Positions 1-7,688 of a DNA stretch of 33,588 bases are shown piece by piece. Location: assembly GCA_900299005.1 (NCBI GenBank), contig OMID01000086.1, positions 1 to 33,588 of the forward strand. Reading direction: 5' to 3'. The DNA is from Oxalobacteraceae bacterium. Lineage in GTDB: Bacteria > Pseudomonadota > Gammaproteobacteria > Burkholderiales > Burkholderiaceae_D. The stretch's first letter is position 1. Each line of letters opens with the position of its first letter. The position numbers were made by a program, and so were the translations under genes. The notes beneath the pieces are model-generated. The model was not told the origin of the DNA. It made no database searches and saw nothing but the letters and a program-made list of their open reading frames with translations.

Positions 1-112
1 ACATCGTGCTCGCTGGTTTTTATGATCAGCCGATGAGCTTTTCCTTCGCGCAGAAAAGCGGGCGCGAAGGAAAAGCTCATCGGCTGATCATAAAAACCAG
101 CGAGCACGATGT
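1..112. repeat. Perfect 50-bp inverted repeat (fold-back) at the window edge
   Basis: Bases 1-50 are the exact reverse complement of 63-112, separated by 12 nt. The repeat lies inside bchC. Read on the minus strand, the BchC frame is sensible through the 12-nt loop (giving PAFL, then RE), which agrees with the conserved SFxPAFLxE stretch of BchC. It then becomes the antisense of itself and leaves the family consensus. The turn-around point has a natural short inverted repeat, TTCGCG/CGCGAA, that could prime a fold-back. This looks like an end-of-contig chimera rather than biology. Bases 1 to about 56 should not be trusted as genome sequence. Confidence 0.9.
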
Positions 113-785
113 CGCAATTGGCGGCGCCCCGTGCAATCAGGGAATCAAGTATCGAAGGATCGCCGCTGACATCGCAGATGCATCGATAGTTGGATCGGGT
201 ATCGTCTTTCGGGTCGATCAGTTCGTAGCCCATCGCCCCAGTGCGTCGATCGGGATTGGTTTCCCAGACAACGGGCTTGCCGCCCGCCAGCACCGTTAGT
301 CGCGCAATCATTCGGCCAAGCACGCCATGGCCAACGATCAGCTCGGGCTTGTTACTGCCTGCGGCCACATGCGCGTGGTAGGCGGTGGCTGCAAGCGCGA
401 GCAAGGTACCCTTCTCGCCCAGTGCTTCGGAGACGCGGATGGCTCGCAAGGCGGGAATGACGACGCGCGATGCAGCGCCGCCGAACAATCCCTTGACCTC
501 GCCAAAGCATGCCGCGCCGGGGACGAACACCAGTTCGCCGTTTTCATAGTTGGTGCTTTTGCCCGCTTGCGCGACGCGACCAACCGATTCGTAGCCAGGC
601 ACCAGCGGATAACCCATCCCCGGAAATGTCGGCATGCGCCCCGACCAGAGCAGCTTTTCGGTGCCGGTCGAGATGCCGCTCCAGCAGATATCGACGACGA
701 GATCATTCTCGGTGGGTTCGACGAGCGCAAGCTCACGCAGCTGGAGTTTGAGCGGCTGCTCGACGACGACGGCGTGCGCGTTCAT
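1..785 (-). CDS. bchC: BchC, bacteriochlorophyllide a 3-hydroxyethyl dehydrogenase (3'-truncated)
   Basis: BchC is an NAD-dependent medium-chain dehydrogenase that oxidises the C3 hydroxyethyl group to acetyl late in bacteriochlorophyllide a synthesis. The ATG at 785 is preceded by GGAGG with 5-nt spacing. The frame reads about 243 genuine residues of a protein that is usually about 310-330. Visible features are WSGISTGTEKLLWSGRMP near the start, PGYESVGRV, a glycine-rich cofactor stretch (GHGVLGRM) and the C-terminal-half signature IVLAGFYDQPMSFSFAP. The gene does not end: from about position 56 downwards the sequence is the fold-back of the gene itself. It lies downstream of crtE-crtF but has its own PpsR-type promoter in the 269-nt gap. 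In related clusters bchC is followed by bchX, Y, Z and the puf genes, which would lie beyond this edge. Confidence 0.93.
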   Translation of the reverse strand, partial: MNAHAVVVEQPLKLQLRELALVEPTENDLVVDICWSGISTGTEKLLWSGRMPTFPGMGYPLVPGYESVGRVAQAGKSTNYENGELVFVPGAACFGEVKGLFGGAASRVVIPALRAIRVSEALGEKGTLLALAATAYHAHVAAGSNKPELIVGHGVLGRMIARLTVLAGGKPVVWETNPDRRTGAMGYELIDPKDDTRSNYRCICDVSGDPSILDSLIARGAANCDIVLAGFYDQPMSFSFAPAFLREGKAHRLIIKTSEHD

Positions 786-936
786 GCCGACCTCCGCTGG
801 CTTGGGTAGTGCGCCGTTGTCTCGTTGTGCAGGTTGTTCATCGCAAACCTGTCTCGCTTGGGTAGTCCCGGCCATGGCCGAGTTATTTTTAAGGTCCGGC
901 AAGTGCGCAGGGCATGCGCGCCTTGACGGGCCATTA

Positions 937-980
937 TGTCATTCTAAGCTGACGCTTTATACTGTCAAGTAATATTTACA
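937..980 (-). promoter_or_regulatory. bchC promoter with two PpsR/CrtJ-type operators
   Basis: A perfect TGT-N12-ACA palindrome lies at 963-980 and a one-mismatch version (TGT-N12-ACG) at 937-954. On the minus strand the first covers a consensus -35 (TTGACA, 963-968) and the second covers a -10-like TAGAAT (941-946), with a 16-bp spacer. Operators over both the -35 and -10 are the classic CrtJ/PpsR repression arrangement. Transcription would begin near 934, giving a leader of about 150 nt before bchC. The rest of the gap (786-936 and 981-1054) shows no gene. Confidence 0.72.
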
Positions 981-1054
981 AACGCGAGGTTCATTTCAGA
1001 GTGACATGTCGGCCGCTGCATTGTCATTCCGACAGTGACCCCACGAGAGAGGTC

Positions 1055-2206
1055 CTAGATGGCCTGCGCCACTAGCATGCGCACCTGCAGCGGTATTCGC
1101 GTGGGCAGCAGCCGCACCTTGCCGAAACCGCAGGCATGCAGCAGGGTCGTGAGCTGTTCCGCGGTGCGTGCCTGACCGCGACCCATGGCGAGCAGGTAAA
1201 AGCCGAAGTACGCATCACCCATGGCCTCGGCTCCGGGCGTGCCCGACATGGGCTCGGCCAGCACCAGCGTGCCGCCGGCAGGCAAAGCACGGCGTATGGC
1301 GCTCAGAATTCTGGTGGCGCGCTCGTCATCGTGGTCATGGATCACCCGCACCAGCGAGGCAATGTCGGCACCACGCGGCAGTTCGTCGGCGAGAAAGTTG
1401 CCCCCCACGCCCTGCGCACGATGCGCTATGCCGGCTGATTGAAACCGCTGTCTCGCATTCGCGGCCACAGGCGGCAAATCGAACAAGGTCATCTTTAGCT
1501 GAGGGGCACGCTCGGCAACGCTGACGAGAAATCGTCCCTCTCCGCCACCGACATCAAGCAAATGACGGTAGCGATCGAAAGAAAATGCATCGAGGATCTC
1601 GGCTGCCACCAGCGGCTGCGAGGCCGACATCAGCCGGCAGTAGCTGGCGACTTTTTCCGGCGCGATCTCGGCCGCCCGGGTGCTCGCCTCATCCGCGGTG
1701 TACGGGTAGTAGGCAGACAGCGAGGGCGCCGGCCCTTGGCCGCGCAACAGCGCGAGTGGATCGGCAAGATCGCCGTAGAGCACGGCATGGTGCTCGACCA
1801 TCGCAATCACGGCCTCGTTGCCCACCAGCGGTGCGCCCAAACGACCCAGCCCAAAGCGCGGCTCCCCGGAAGCCGTGCTGCCGCGCTGCTCGACCAGCTT
1901 GAGCGATTGCGCCGCCGCGAGCAGGCGGCTGGCCGCCTCCCGGCTCATCTCGAACTGCTGCGCCAGCAGTGAGAGCGGCTGCGGGCCACGCGAGAGGGTA
2001 CGAAACAGATCTAGCCTCACGCAGGCAGACAGCACCTGCGAATACACAAAACCGGCCACGAGATCAAAGACCTCGCGCGCATGACGATGCGCGATGGGTC
2101 GCGTAAGCGGAAACCCGGAGGCGGCCCGATGGAACGCCGGGCTCGACAGCAGACGATCGCGCCAGCCCAGCAGCCAGTCAGTCCATGAGAGCGCAGCGGT
2201 GGCCAT
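1055..2206 (-). CDS. crtF: CrtF, carotenoid (1-hydroxy) O-methyltransferase
   Basis: This SAM-dependent methyltransferase makes the methoxy group of spheroidene/spirilloxanthin-type carotenoids from the 1-hydroxy intermediate. The protein is 383 residues from the ATG at 2206. It has an N-terminal helical dimerisation/winged-helix part (about 50-115), then the SAM-binding loop DVGGGEG (about 218-224), FDLPPV, and a late catalytic region with VIHDHDDERA. The open frame extends 37 codons further upstream, but that part overlaps crtE and has no family resemblance. The chosen ATG shares one base with the crtE stop (TGATG), implying translational coupling. Length and motifs are typical of the family. 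The hydroxyindole O-methyltransferase superfamily is the only real alternative, and context settles it. Confidence 0.93.
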   Translation of the reverse strand: MATAALSWTDWLLGWRDRLLSSPAFHRAASGFPLTRPIAHRHAREVFDLVAGFVYSQVLSACVRLDLFRTLSRGPQPLSLLAQQFEMSREAASRLLAAAQSLKLVEQRGSTASGEPRFGLGRLGAPLVGNEAVIAMVEHHAVLYGDLADPLALLRGQGPAPSLSAYYPYTADEASTRAAEIAPEKVASYCRLMSASQPLVAAEILDAFSFDRYRHLLDVGGGEGRFLVSVAERAPQLKMTLFDLPPVAANARQRFQSAGIAHRAQGVGGNFLADELPRGADIASLVRVIHDHDDERATRILSAIRRALPAGGTLVLAEPMSGTPGAEAMGDAYFGFYLLAMGRGQARTAEQLTTLLHACGFGKVRLLPTRIPLQVRMLVAQAI

Positions 2207-3099
2207 CAGGCATTGACGCGGGTGACACTGGGCGCCACCCGGCGCGTCAGCTCGACCGGCACGAGTCGCTTGGACTCCATTCTCACCAGCGTGCGCAACT
2301 GCGCAGATCCCCGGCACGCGGGTATCGAGGCACTGGCATAGGCGATGAGCTGATCAAAATGCTGAATCGCTCCCGAGAGACCCAACTCGGCCGCCGAGCT
2401 CGGACGACCATGGGTGGCGTCCTGACCCACGGGCTTGCCGAGTGATTCCGGATCTGCGGCGACGTCGCGAATATCGTCGGCGACCTGGTAGGCCTCACCC
2501 AGCCATTCGCCCAGTGCCCGCCAGGGTTCGGCAGCAGCGCCGGCCGCTTGCGCTCCGCAGACCGTCGCGGCAACGAACAAGGCTCCGGTCTTGGCCCGTT
2601 GATACTCCGTGAGCGCCACGCGAGGTTCGCACTCCCAAGCTTGCCCGGCGACGATGCCCGAGGGTGCCGCCACGCCCGTGGCCAGGGTCGCCAACAGCGG
2701 CGCGAGTCGCTCGGGGCGGGTCGCACCCGCCGCGCCCAGGCTCTGGAAGGCACTCACGATGAGCGCATCGCCAACGAGCACGGCCAGTCGCTCTCCATAG
2801 GCCGCGAAGACCGAGGGACGGCCACGACGTGTCGCCGCATTGTCAAAGCAGGGCAAATCGTCATGCACCAGTGAAGCACAGTGCATGAGCTCAATGGCCG
2901 AACCTGCCGCCGCCGCAAGGTGCAGATCTTCCGCGCCGCAGGCCTGCGCCACGGCGAGGGTCAGGTGGGGACGAATGCGGGCCCCCCCGGGGAAAACCGC
3001 ATGCCGAATGGCGGCCGCCAGTCGCGGCGGGCCTCCTTCGCCCTCTTGCGCGGCAAGCGCGGCCTCCAGAGCTGCCTCGATACGCTGCGTATTGTCCAT
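2206..3099 (-). CDS. crtE: CrtE, geranylgeranyl diphosphate synthase
   Basis: CrtE condenses isopentenyl diphosphate onto allylic diphosphates to make C20 GGPP, the precursor of carotenoids and of the geranylgeranyl tail added by BchG. The protein is 297 residues, normal for the family. The first aspartate-rich motif is HDDLPCFD (Asp80, 81 and 86) followed by RRGRPS. The second is ADDIRD (Asp208, 209 and 212). The substrate loop reads FPGGARIRPHL near residue 36. It is the first gene of a crtE-crtF pair and sits directly behind a PpsR-type operator. It is transcribed divergently from the lipoprotein gene at 3399. Confidence 0.95.
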   Translation of the reverse strand: MDNTQRIEAALEAALAAQEGEGGPPRLAAAIRHAVFPGGARIRPHLTLAVAQACGAEDLHLAAAAGSAIELMHCASLVHDDLPCFDNAATRRGRPSVFAAYGERLAVLVGDALIVSAFQSLGAAGATRPERLAPLLATLATGVAAPSGIVAGQAWECEPRVALTEYQRAKTGALFVAATVCGAQAAGAAAEPWRALGEWLGEAYQVADDIRDVAADPESLGKPVGQDATHGRPSSAAELGLSGAIQHFDQLIAYASASIPACRGSAQLRTLVRMESKRLVPVELTRRVAPSVTRVNA

Positions 3100-3170
3100 G
3101 TCTGCCTCCTGCGGGGCTTGTCATTCTTGTCATTTCCGTCCTGCTGTCAGTCAGCAGAGACAGGTCGTTA

Positions 3171-3214
3171 TGTAACTTATGCCTGTCACAAAGAAGTGTC
3201 AAGAAAAATAGACA
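3171..3214 (-). promoter_or_regulatory. crtE promoter with PpsR-type operator
   Basis: A perfect TGT-N12-ACA palindrome is at 3197-3214. On the minus strand it contains a consensus -35 (TTGACA, from 3202 to 3197). Seventeen bases on is a weak -10 (TAAGTT), inside a second, wrongly spaced element (TGT-N14-ACA, 3171-3190). The arrangement resembles the bchC promoter. The divergent lipoprotein gene begins 185 nt away, so the site could in principle affect both directions. Confidence 0.68.
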
Positions 3215-3220
3215 CCCGTG

Positions 3221-3304
3221 CCTTGCCGCCAAGGCGGTTTGTCGTTTCGTAAGCCGACGTGATTGAAGCCCCATCCCTGACCCGGGGGCTTGTGAGCTCT
3301 CAAG
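3221..3304. other. Structured region in the crtE/lipoprotein divergent gap
   Basis: Three overlapping inverted repeats cluster here. CCTTG/CAAGG and CCGCC/GGCGG compete at 3221-3237. AAGCCCC pairs with GGGGCTT (3266-3272 with 3285-3291). An imperfect palindrome CTTGTGAGCTCTCAAG occupies 3289-3304. They lie upstream of the lipoprotein start. They could be an operator or an RNA leader structure; the sequence alone does not decide. Confidence 0.3.
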
Positions 3305-3398
3305 GGGCCGCCTGTTCGCTGCCCTAAGGTCTTCTCTGCCAGCCATGCCCCGCCGAGCATTCACGAGGCCGGGCGATCTGGATATGAAGGGAGAGACC

Positions 3399-4820
3399 AT
3401 GCGCGAGATTTTTTTCGGGGGACTCAGGCCCAAGGGGCGCGTGAGCGGCATGCTGCCGTGCCTGCCGTTGTTGACGGCACTGCTGGCCAGCTGCGGGGGC
3501 GGGAGTGGCGAGGGTGGCGGGGATGTTGAGACAAGGCTCTCAGCGCTTACCCGTAGCGACAGCGGCAGTGCCTACTCGGACATGCGATGTCCGGCGGCAG
3601 ACATGCAGTGCAGTGGCAGCGCCGTGCTCAGGGTGGATAACGGCATCGGACTGACTGCCTCGGGCGTGCAGACATACGCGACATCGATGAACGACTTGTT
3701 GGCAAATAACCCCTCGCCGGGCAGCGCCTCAGGATTGATGCCTGCTGCCGGTGGCCTGGCTGACGTGCGCCTTACCCGCACAGCCACGGGCGATACGACC
3801 GCTGTGGCGCTGCTGCTGTCGGCACTGGGCATTTCCTGGGACGGCAAGACGGATCGCCCGCTGATCATCGAAACCTTCGAGAAACGTCAGGGACGCGTGC
3901 AGCTCGACAGCAAAGGCCTGGTCACCTTCAGCGCATTGCCGCCACCGAGTGACCTGAACTTTTACGACTACTGGAAAAAAGGTGCGCTCGGGACTCAAGG
4001 CAACTACGCCAACAACATTTACTTCCCGCGCAGCGATTGCGCCGATTCGGGTAATTGCGCCGCCATCGAGACAGACGGACTCCATCTCAGCCAGGGCGAC
4101 TGGCGGCGAGGCGGCCTTGAACCCGACAACGTGTGGGCAACGCGGCTACATGAGGATGGCGCCACGCAGGCGGGCCTGGGCCAAGATGCAAGCGGCAATC
4201 TGGTGCCGCTTCCCACAGCCACGGGCATCGGAGTGCCCTACCCGGGATTCAAGGGCTACCGCAACTATCATCAGTGGAGCTATGCGCACGCGAACTTGTC
4301 GAGCTGGATTACGCAAGACACCGTGAACATTGACGAGTGGGCCAAGGGCGCAGGCTATGAGCACAATAAGATGCGCCGCGGATTTGTCGCCTTCGGCGCC
4401 CTCACCCGCGCATCACTGCTGCCAGCGTCAGGCACGGTACGCTACTCGGGCGGCTTGCACGGCTGGTTTAGCTACCAGAAATCGCAGGACTCTTATCCGA
4501 TCACGGGTCAAGTCGAGGCCGTGGTGGATTTCGCAAAACGAAGCATCCACCTCACGTTCAGCGGCACCCGCATTGATGAGGGGACGATGGATGCCATCCC
4601 CGTATCACTGAGCAGCACGATTGCGCTGCTCGGCACGAACTACGCTTTTGCGACGGCATCGAACGCTACGCTATCCGGTGGCATCAGCGCGCGCTTCTTC
4701 GGAGGCGTGGAAACCGACAGCAGCGGCACCGGACCGGCAGAACTGGCGGGCGTGTTCCAGCTGCAGGCGCAAGGCGACGGACCGGCAGCGATCGGCGGCT
4801 TCCTGCTGCGTCGGCAATGA
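3399..4820 (+). CDS. Surface lipoprotein with TbpB-like C-terminal barrel
   Basis: This predicted lipoprotein has 473 residues. The ATG at 3399 was chosen because AAGGGAGAG sits just upstream; ATGs at 3345 and 3384 are in frame but worse placed. The N-terminus has Arg/Lys residues, a hydrophobic stretch and a lipobox ALLASC, so Cys32 would be lipidated, followed by a glycine-rich tether (GGGSGEGGG). The middle shows no domain I recognise. Residues about 344-473 look like the small beta-barrel of transferrin-binding-protein-like lipoproteins (Lipoprotein_5/TbpB_B_D type): alternating beta strands, ISARFFGG, ELAGVFQLQ and a terminal AIGGFLLRR. Relatives are often surface-exposed and bind metal or haem carriers. 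It is not a usual PGC gene. Ligand unknown; barrel assignment is by pattern only. Confidence 0.7.
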   Translation: MREIFFGGLRPKGRVSGMLPCLPLLTALLASCGGGSGEGGGDVETRLSALTRSDSGSAYSDMRCPAADMQCSGSAVLRVDNGIGLTASGVQTYATSMNDLLANNPSPGSASGLMPAAGGLADVRLTRTATGDTTAVALLLSALGISWDGKTDRPLIIETFEKRQGRVQLDSKGLVTFSALPPPSDLNFYDYWKKGALGTQGNYANNIYFPRSDCADSGNCAAIETDGLHLSQGDWRRGGLEPDNVWATRLHEDGATQAGLGQDASGNLVPLPTATGIGVPYPGFKGYRNYHQWSYAHANLSSWITQDTVNIDEWAKGAGYEHNKMRRGFVAFGALTRASLLPASGTVRYSGGLHGWFSYQKSQDSYPITGQVEAVVDFAKRSIHLTFSGTRIDEGTMDAIPVSLSSTIALLGTNYAFATASNATLSGGISARFFGGVETDSSGTGPAELAGVFQLQAQGDGPAAIGGFLLRRQ

Positions 4821-4833
4821 GCTGCGAATAGCA

Positions 4834-4846
4834 GGGTCAATGACCC
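4834..4846. terminator. Small hairpin between convergent lipoprotein gene and bchO
   Basis: GGGTCAATGACCC is a perfect short palindrome (five G:C-rich pairs with a three-base loop) in the 42-nt gap between two converging genes. There is no T-tract, so termination activity is doubtful. Confidence 0.25.
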
Positions 4847-4862
4847 AGGCAGGGAGATCAGC

Positions 4863-5765
4863 TCACCCGGCAGCGTTGAGGGCAAGGCGCATCTCGTCGA
4901 CCACCGCGGCGCATTGCGCCGGACTCTCTTCATGCGCCAGATGACCCAGCATGGGCCACAGTACAACTCTCGATTGTTGCAGCAGACGGGCAACACGCGA
5001 GGCCTGTGAGGGAGGTACCGTGAGATCGTTCTCGGCCGCGACCAGCCATAAGGGAATGTCCAGTGACGGCAAGGCATGTTCGAGAGGGACGAGATCCCAG
5101 TGCGCCATCATCGCCAGCGCGCCGGCGACGTGCGAGGCGTTCCTGACCAGTTGCGCATACAAGCGCATGCCCGTGGCATCAAGCACCGACCCTGTGCTGC
5201 GTACCAGCTTGTCGACGATCGCAGGATCACTGGCCTGCCAGGCAAAAAACCGCGAGGCAAATGATCCCGCTGCCAGCAGGCGCGCGATCGGTGAAAAAAG
5301 CTGTCCCGCGACACCCCCAAAACCGATGAAGGCGCCGTTGAGGCTGATAATGCCCAAGGGTGCAATGGAACGGTCCAGCGCCATGCGCGCAGCAATCGCA
5401 GCACCTGCGGAATGGCCCACCACGATCTGGGGAGCGAAGTGCAAGCTGCTCAAGAGCGCAGCGAGCTTGCGCGACATCGCGGTCAATGATTGCTCTGCGG
5501 GTCGGGGCATGGAAGTAAATCCATGGCCGGGCAAGTCCATGGACAACACGCGGTAACGTTGCGCAAGCAGCGGTGCCACATCACGCCAGGAATGTGACGA
5601 CGACCCCGTGCCGTGAATCAGCAGGACGCGGGCGGCGTTCTCCGGCAAGGTCGCCTCACCGAACTGCTGCACATGCCAGTTCAGACCGGCGGCCTGAACA
5701 AAGCAGCTATGACTGCGATTGGGCCAGTCGCGTGCGTCAGTCTCCCAGACGAGCGGCTCGCTCAA
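4863..5765 (-). CDS. bchO: BchO, alpha/beta hydrolase linked to magnesium chelatase
   Basis: BchO is an alpha/beta-hydrolase found with bchI and bchD and thought to assist Mg chelatase; its reaction is not established. From a TTG at 5765 the protein has 300 residues, close to the usual size. Visible are DARDWPNRS near the N-terminus, the oxyanion loop LLIHGTGSSSHSW, the nucleophile elbow VVGHSAGAA (Ser119) and the C-terminal GHLAHEESP with the likely catalytic His. An in-frame ATG at 5852 exists, but the extra 29 residues are low-complexity Arg/Glu translated from a purine-rich repeat inside bchD, so I prefer the TTG, which has GGGAG upstream. It overlaps the 3' end of bchD slightly in neither case by enough to affect BchD. 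Third gene of bchI-D-O. Confidence 0.88.
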   Translation of the reverse strand: MSEPLVWETDARDWPNRSHSCFVQAAGLNWHVQQFGEATLPENAARVLLIHGTGSSSHSWRDVAPLLAQRYRVLSMDLPGHGFTSMPRPAEQSLTAMSRKLAALLSSLHFAPQIVVGHSAGAAIAARMALDRSIAPLGIISLNGAFIGFGGVAGQLFSPIARLLAAGSFASRFFAWQASDPAIVDKLVRSTGSVLDATGMRLYAQLVRNASHVAGALAMMAHWDLVPLEHALPSLDIPLWLVAAENDLTVPPSQASRVARLLQQSRVVLWPMLGHLAHEESPAQCAAVVDEMRLALNAAG

Positions 5766-5787
5766 TTCAGCGCACTCCCTCTCGCAC

Positions 5788-7599
5788 TCACTCTCGCACG
5801 CCCTCTCGCGCCACCGCACGAACCACCTGAGAGACCGCTGCCGCACCCGCATGCGGCAGCGGCAAGTAGCGGGCGCGCATGGCGCCGGCGATCTCGGCCG
5901 CGAGTGGCTGAGGCTTGGGAGAGGTATCGATGAACAGCACGGAAACCCCCGTCAGCGCCAGCTGGCGGGCCGCCAGCAAGGCTTCGCTGTGCGCCCGTTC
6001 GCGGCCCCCACTGCCATCGCGCCCGACGTTGGCCCGGCCATCTGTGAGCATCACGAACAGGGGCGACATGCCGCGACGTTGCAGTGTCTGCGCCATCACG
6101 GTCGCAGCGTCGATGGCGGTCGCCAACGGCGTGCCGCCGCCGCCCGGCAGACCGGCAAGGCTGCGCTTGGCCCGCACCAGCGAACGGGTTGGCGGCAAGA
6201 GCAGCTCGGCCTGCTGGCCCCGAAATGCCATCAGCGCCACCTGATCGCGACGCACGTAGCAATCGGCGAGCAGCAGCTCGACCGCGCCTTTGGCCTCGGC
6301 CAGCCGGTGCAGCGCTGACGAGCCGGACGCGTCAACAACAAAGACGGTGGCGGTCGAGGTCTTTTGCTTGATGCGTGCCACATGAAAATCATCCACGCGC
6401 ACCTGCCAACGCGCACCTCCCTCGGGGCGGTCAGTCAGAGCGGCATTGCGGAGTCGCTGCCAGGGGGCGGCAGCGCGCAGCGTGTCTACCAAGTGCAGCC
6501 GACTACCGCGCGAAGGCCTGGCGCGGCGGGAACCAGAAGGACGGCCGCGCAGGCCTGCCTTGACGCTCGCGCCAGATTTGCCGGCCGTGCCGCGCTTCAA
6601 GGCACCCCCCTCCAAGAGCTGCAACAAGAGTCCGGTGGGCAGCGCTGCCTTGGCGGCATCAAGCACGCGGTCTTCTAGGGGTGCTTGCGGGTCTTGGGGT
6701 GCGGATGCGGAGGACGGATCCTGCTCCGGCGGTGCGGCCTGCGCCTCGGGCTCTCCCGCATCGGGTTCCTCCTGCTCCGGCATCGGCGGCAAGCGTGTCG
6801 CTCGCGGCGCCAACACGAGAGAGGCAGCCAAGCGGGCATCATCTTCGGTGACCTGCACATTGCCATCCAGCGCCGCGTTCGCGCGCGCCGCCGCCACGGC
6901 CATCAGGCAAGCTCGGGCAGAATGAATGCCCAGTCCCATCGCCGCGCCACACAGGGCTCTGAGCAGTTCATCCGTCATCTCGGTGCCAGCCAGCCCGCGC
7001 CGCGCCAATTGAATGTCTGCCTGCGAAATCATGGCGGATGACATCTCCATCGCTTCTTTCCAGGGAATCTCGCGCAGATCGATATCGAACGCCAGTCGCT
7101 CCCGCAAGGCTGGCGGCAGCGCCTCATCGTCATGGACGCCTTCATCCAGTGCGACAATGACGACGCGGGCAGCATGACGCTCGCACAGCCCGTCGCGCAT
7201 GATCTGTACCTCGCCACTGTCAAGCACGGCGGCCAGCTTTGCGCTGGTCTCGAGCGGAAGTCGCTCGGCCATCGCAAGCAGGACCACCCCATGATCAGCC
7301 TCTGTCAGCAGGCCGCCTTGCAAGACCGGACGCCCGAGGGACAAGGTGGCGGGCAGATCGAGCCCACCCAGCAGTCGCTCATCACTGATGTTGAACGGCA
7401 TGCGCTTCCACGCACAGTCCCCCATGAGATGACGCACTAAGGCCAGCCACGCATCGCGCACCGGTCCGGGTGCAGCGCGCACACGCACACCCACGAGGCG
7501 ATCCGGATCAATCGCCAGCAGTACCGCCGCCTGCACTGCGCACTGCCACAGACTGGCCGCGTTGGGTGCGTGCTCATCGGGATGCTCTCGCGTGTTCAT
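5788..7599 (-). CDS. bchD: BchD, magnesium chelatase subunit D
   Basis: BchD is the AAA-type platform subunit that works with BchI to drive Mg insertion by BchH. The protein is 603 residues. The N-terminal AAA-like half (about 15-265) lacks a good Walker A, as usual for this subunit. A Pro/acidic linker follows (about 272-310), then a C-terminal von Willebrand A domain with the MIDAS sequence DASGSS (423-428) and a later TDGRANVG. The ATG at 7599 gives an N-terminus that aligns with the family pattern (LAIDPDRLVGVRVRA). There is no strong ribosome site. It lies 89 nt after bchI and immediately precedes bchO. Confidence 0.94.
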   Translation of the reverse strand: MNTREHPDEHAPNAASLWQCAVQAAVLLAIDPDRLVGVRVRAAPGPVRDAWLALVRHLMGDCAWKRMPFNISDERLLGGLDLPATLSLGRPVLQGGLLTEADHGVVLLAMAERLPLETSAKLAAVLDSGEVQIMRDGLCERHAARVVIVALDEGVHDDEALPPALRERLAFDIDLREIPWKEAMEMSSAMISQADIQLARRGLAGTEMTDELLRALCGAAMGLGIHSARACLMAVAAARANAALDGNVQVTEDDARLAASLVLAPRATRLPPMPEQEEPDAGEPEAQAAPPEQDPSSASAPQDPQAPLEDRVLDAAKAALPTGLLLQLLEGGALKRGTAGKSGASVKAGLRGRPSGSRRARPSRGSRLHLVDTLRAAAPWQRLRNAALTDRPEGGARWQVRVDDFHVARIKQKTSTATVFVVDASGSSALHRLAEAKGAVELLLADCYVRRDQVALMAFRGQQAELLLPPTRSLVRAKRSLAGLPGGGGTPLATAIDAATVMAQTLQRRGMSPLFVMLTDGRANVGRDGSGGRERAHSEALLAARQLALTGVSVLFIDTSPKPQPLAAEIAGAMRARYLPLPHAGAAAVSQVVRAVAREGVRE

Positions 7600-7688
7600 G
7601 CAGGATGCTCTGCGGCTGGGTGAAGGCGTTGGTCGGGCGTTGATCAGTCGCTATGTGCGCGCGTCGGTGGCAACTGAGCACTGCTCAC

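Noticed and set aside
6-299. Plus-strand open frame at the left edge
   Set aside because: It arises from the fold-back and is antisense to bchC.
327-809. 160-codon plus-strand frame
   Set aside because: Antisense to bchC; low-complexity composition, no ribosome site, and the minus strand encodes a conserved enzyme.
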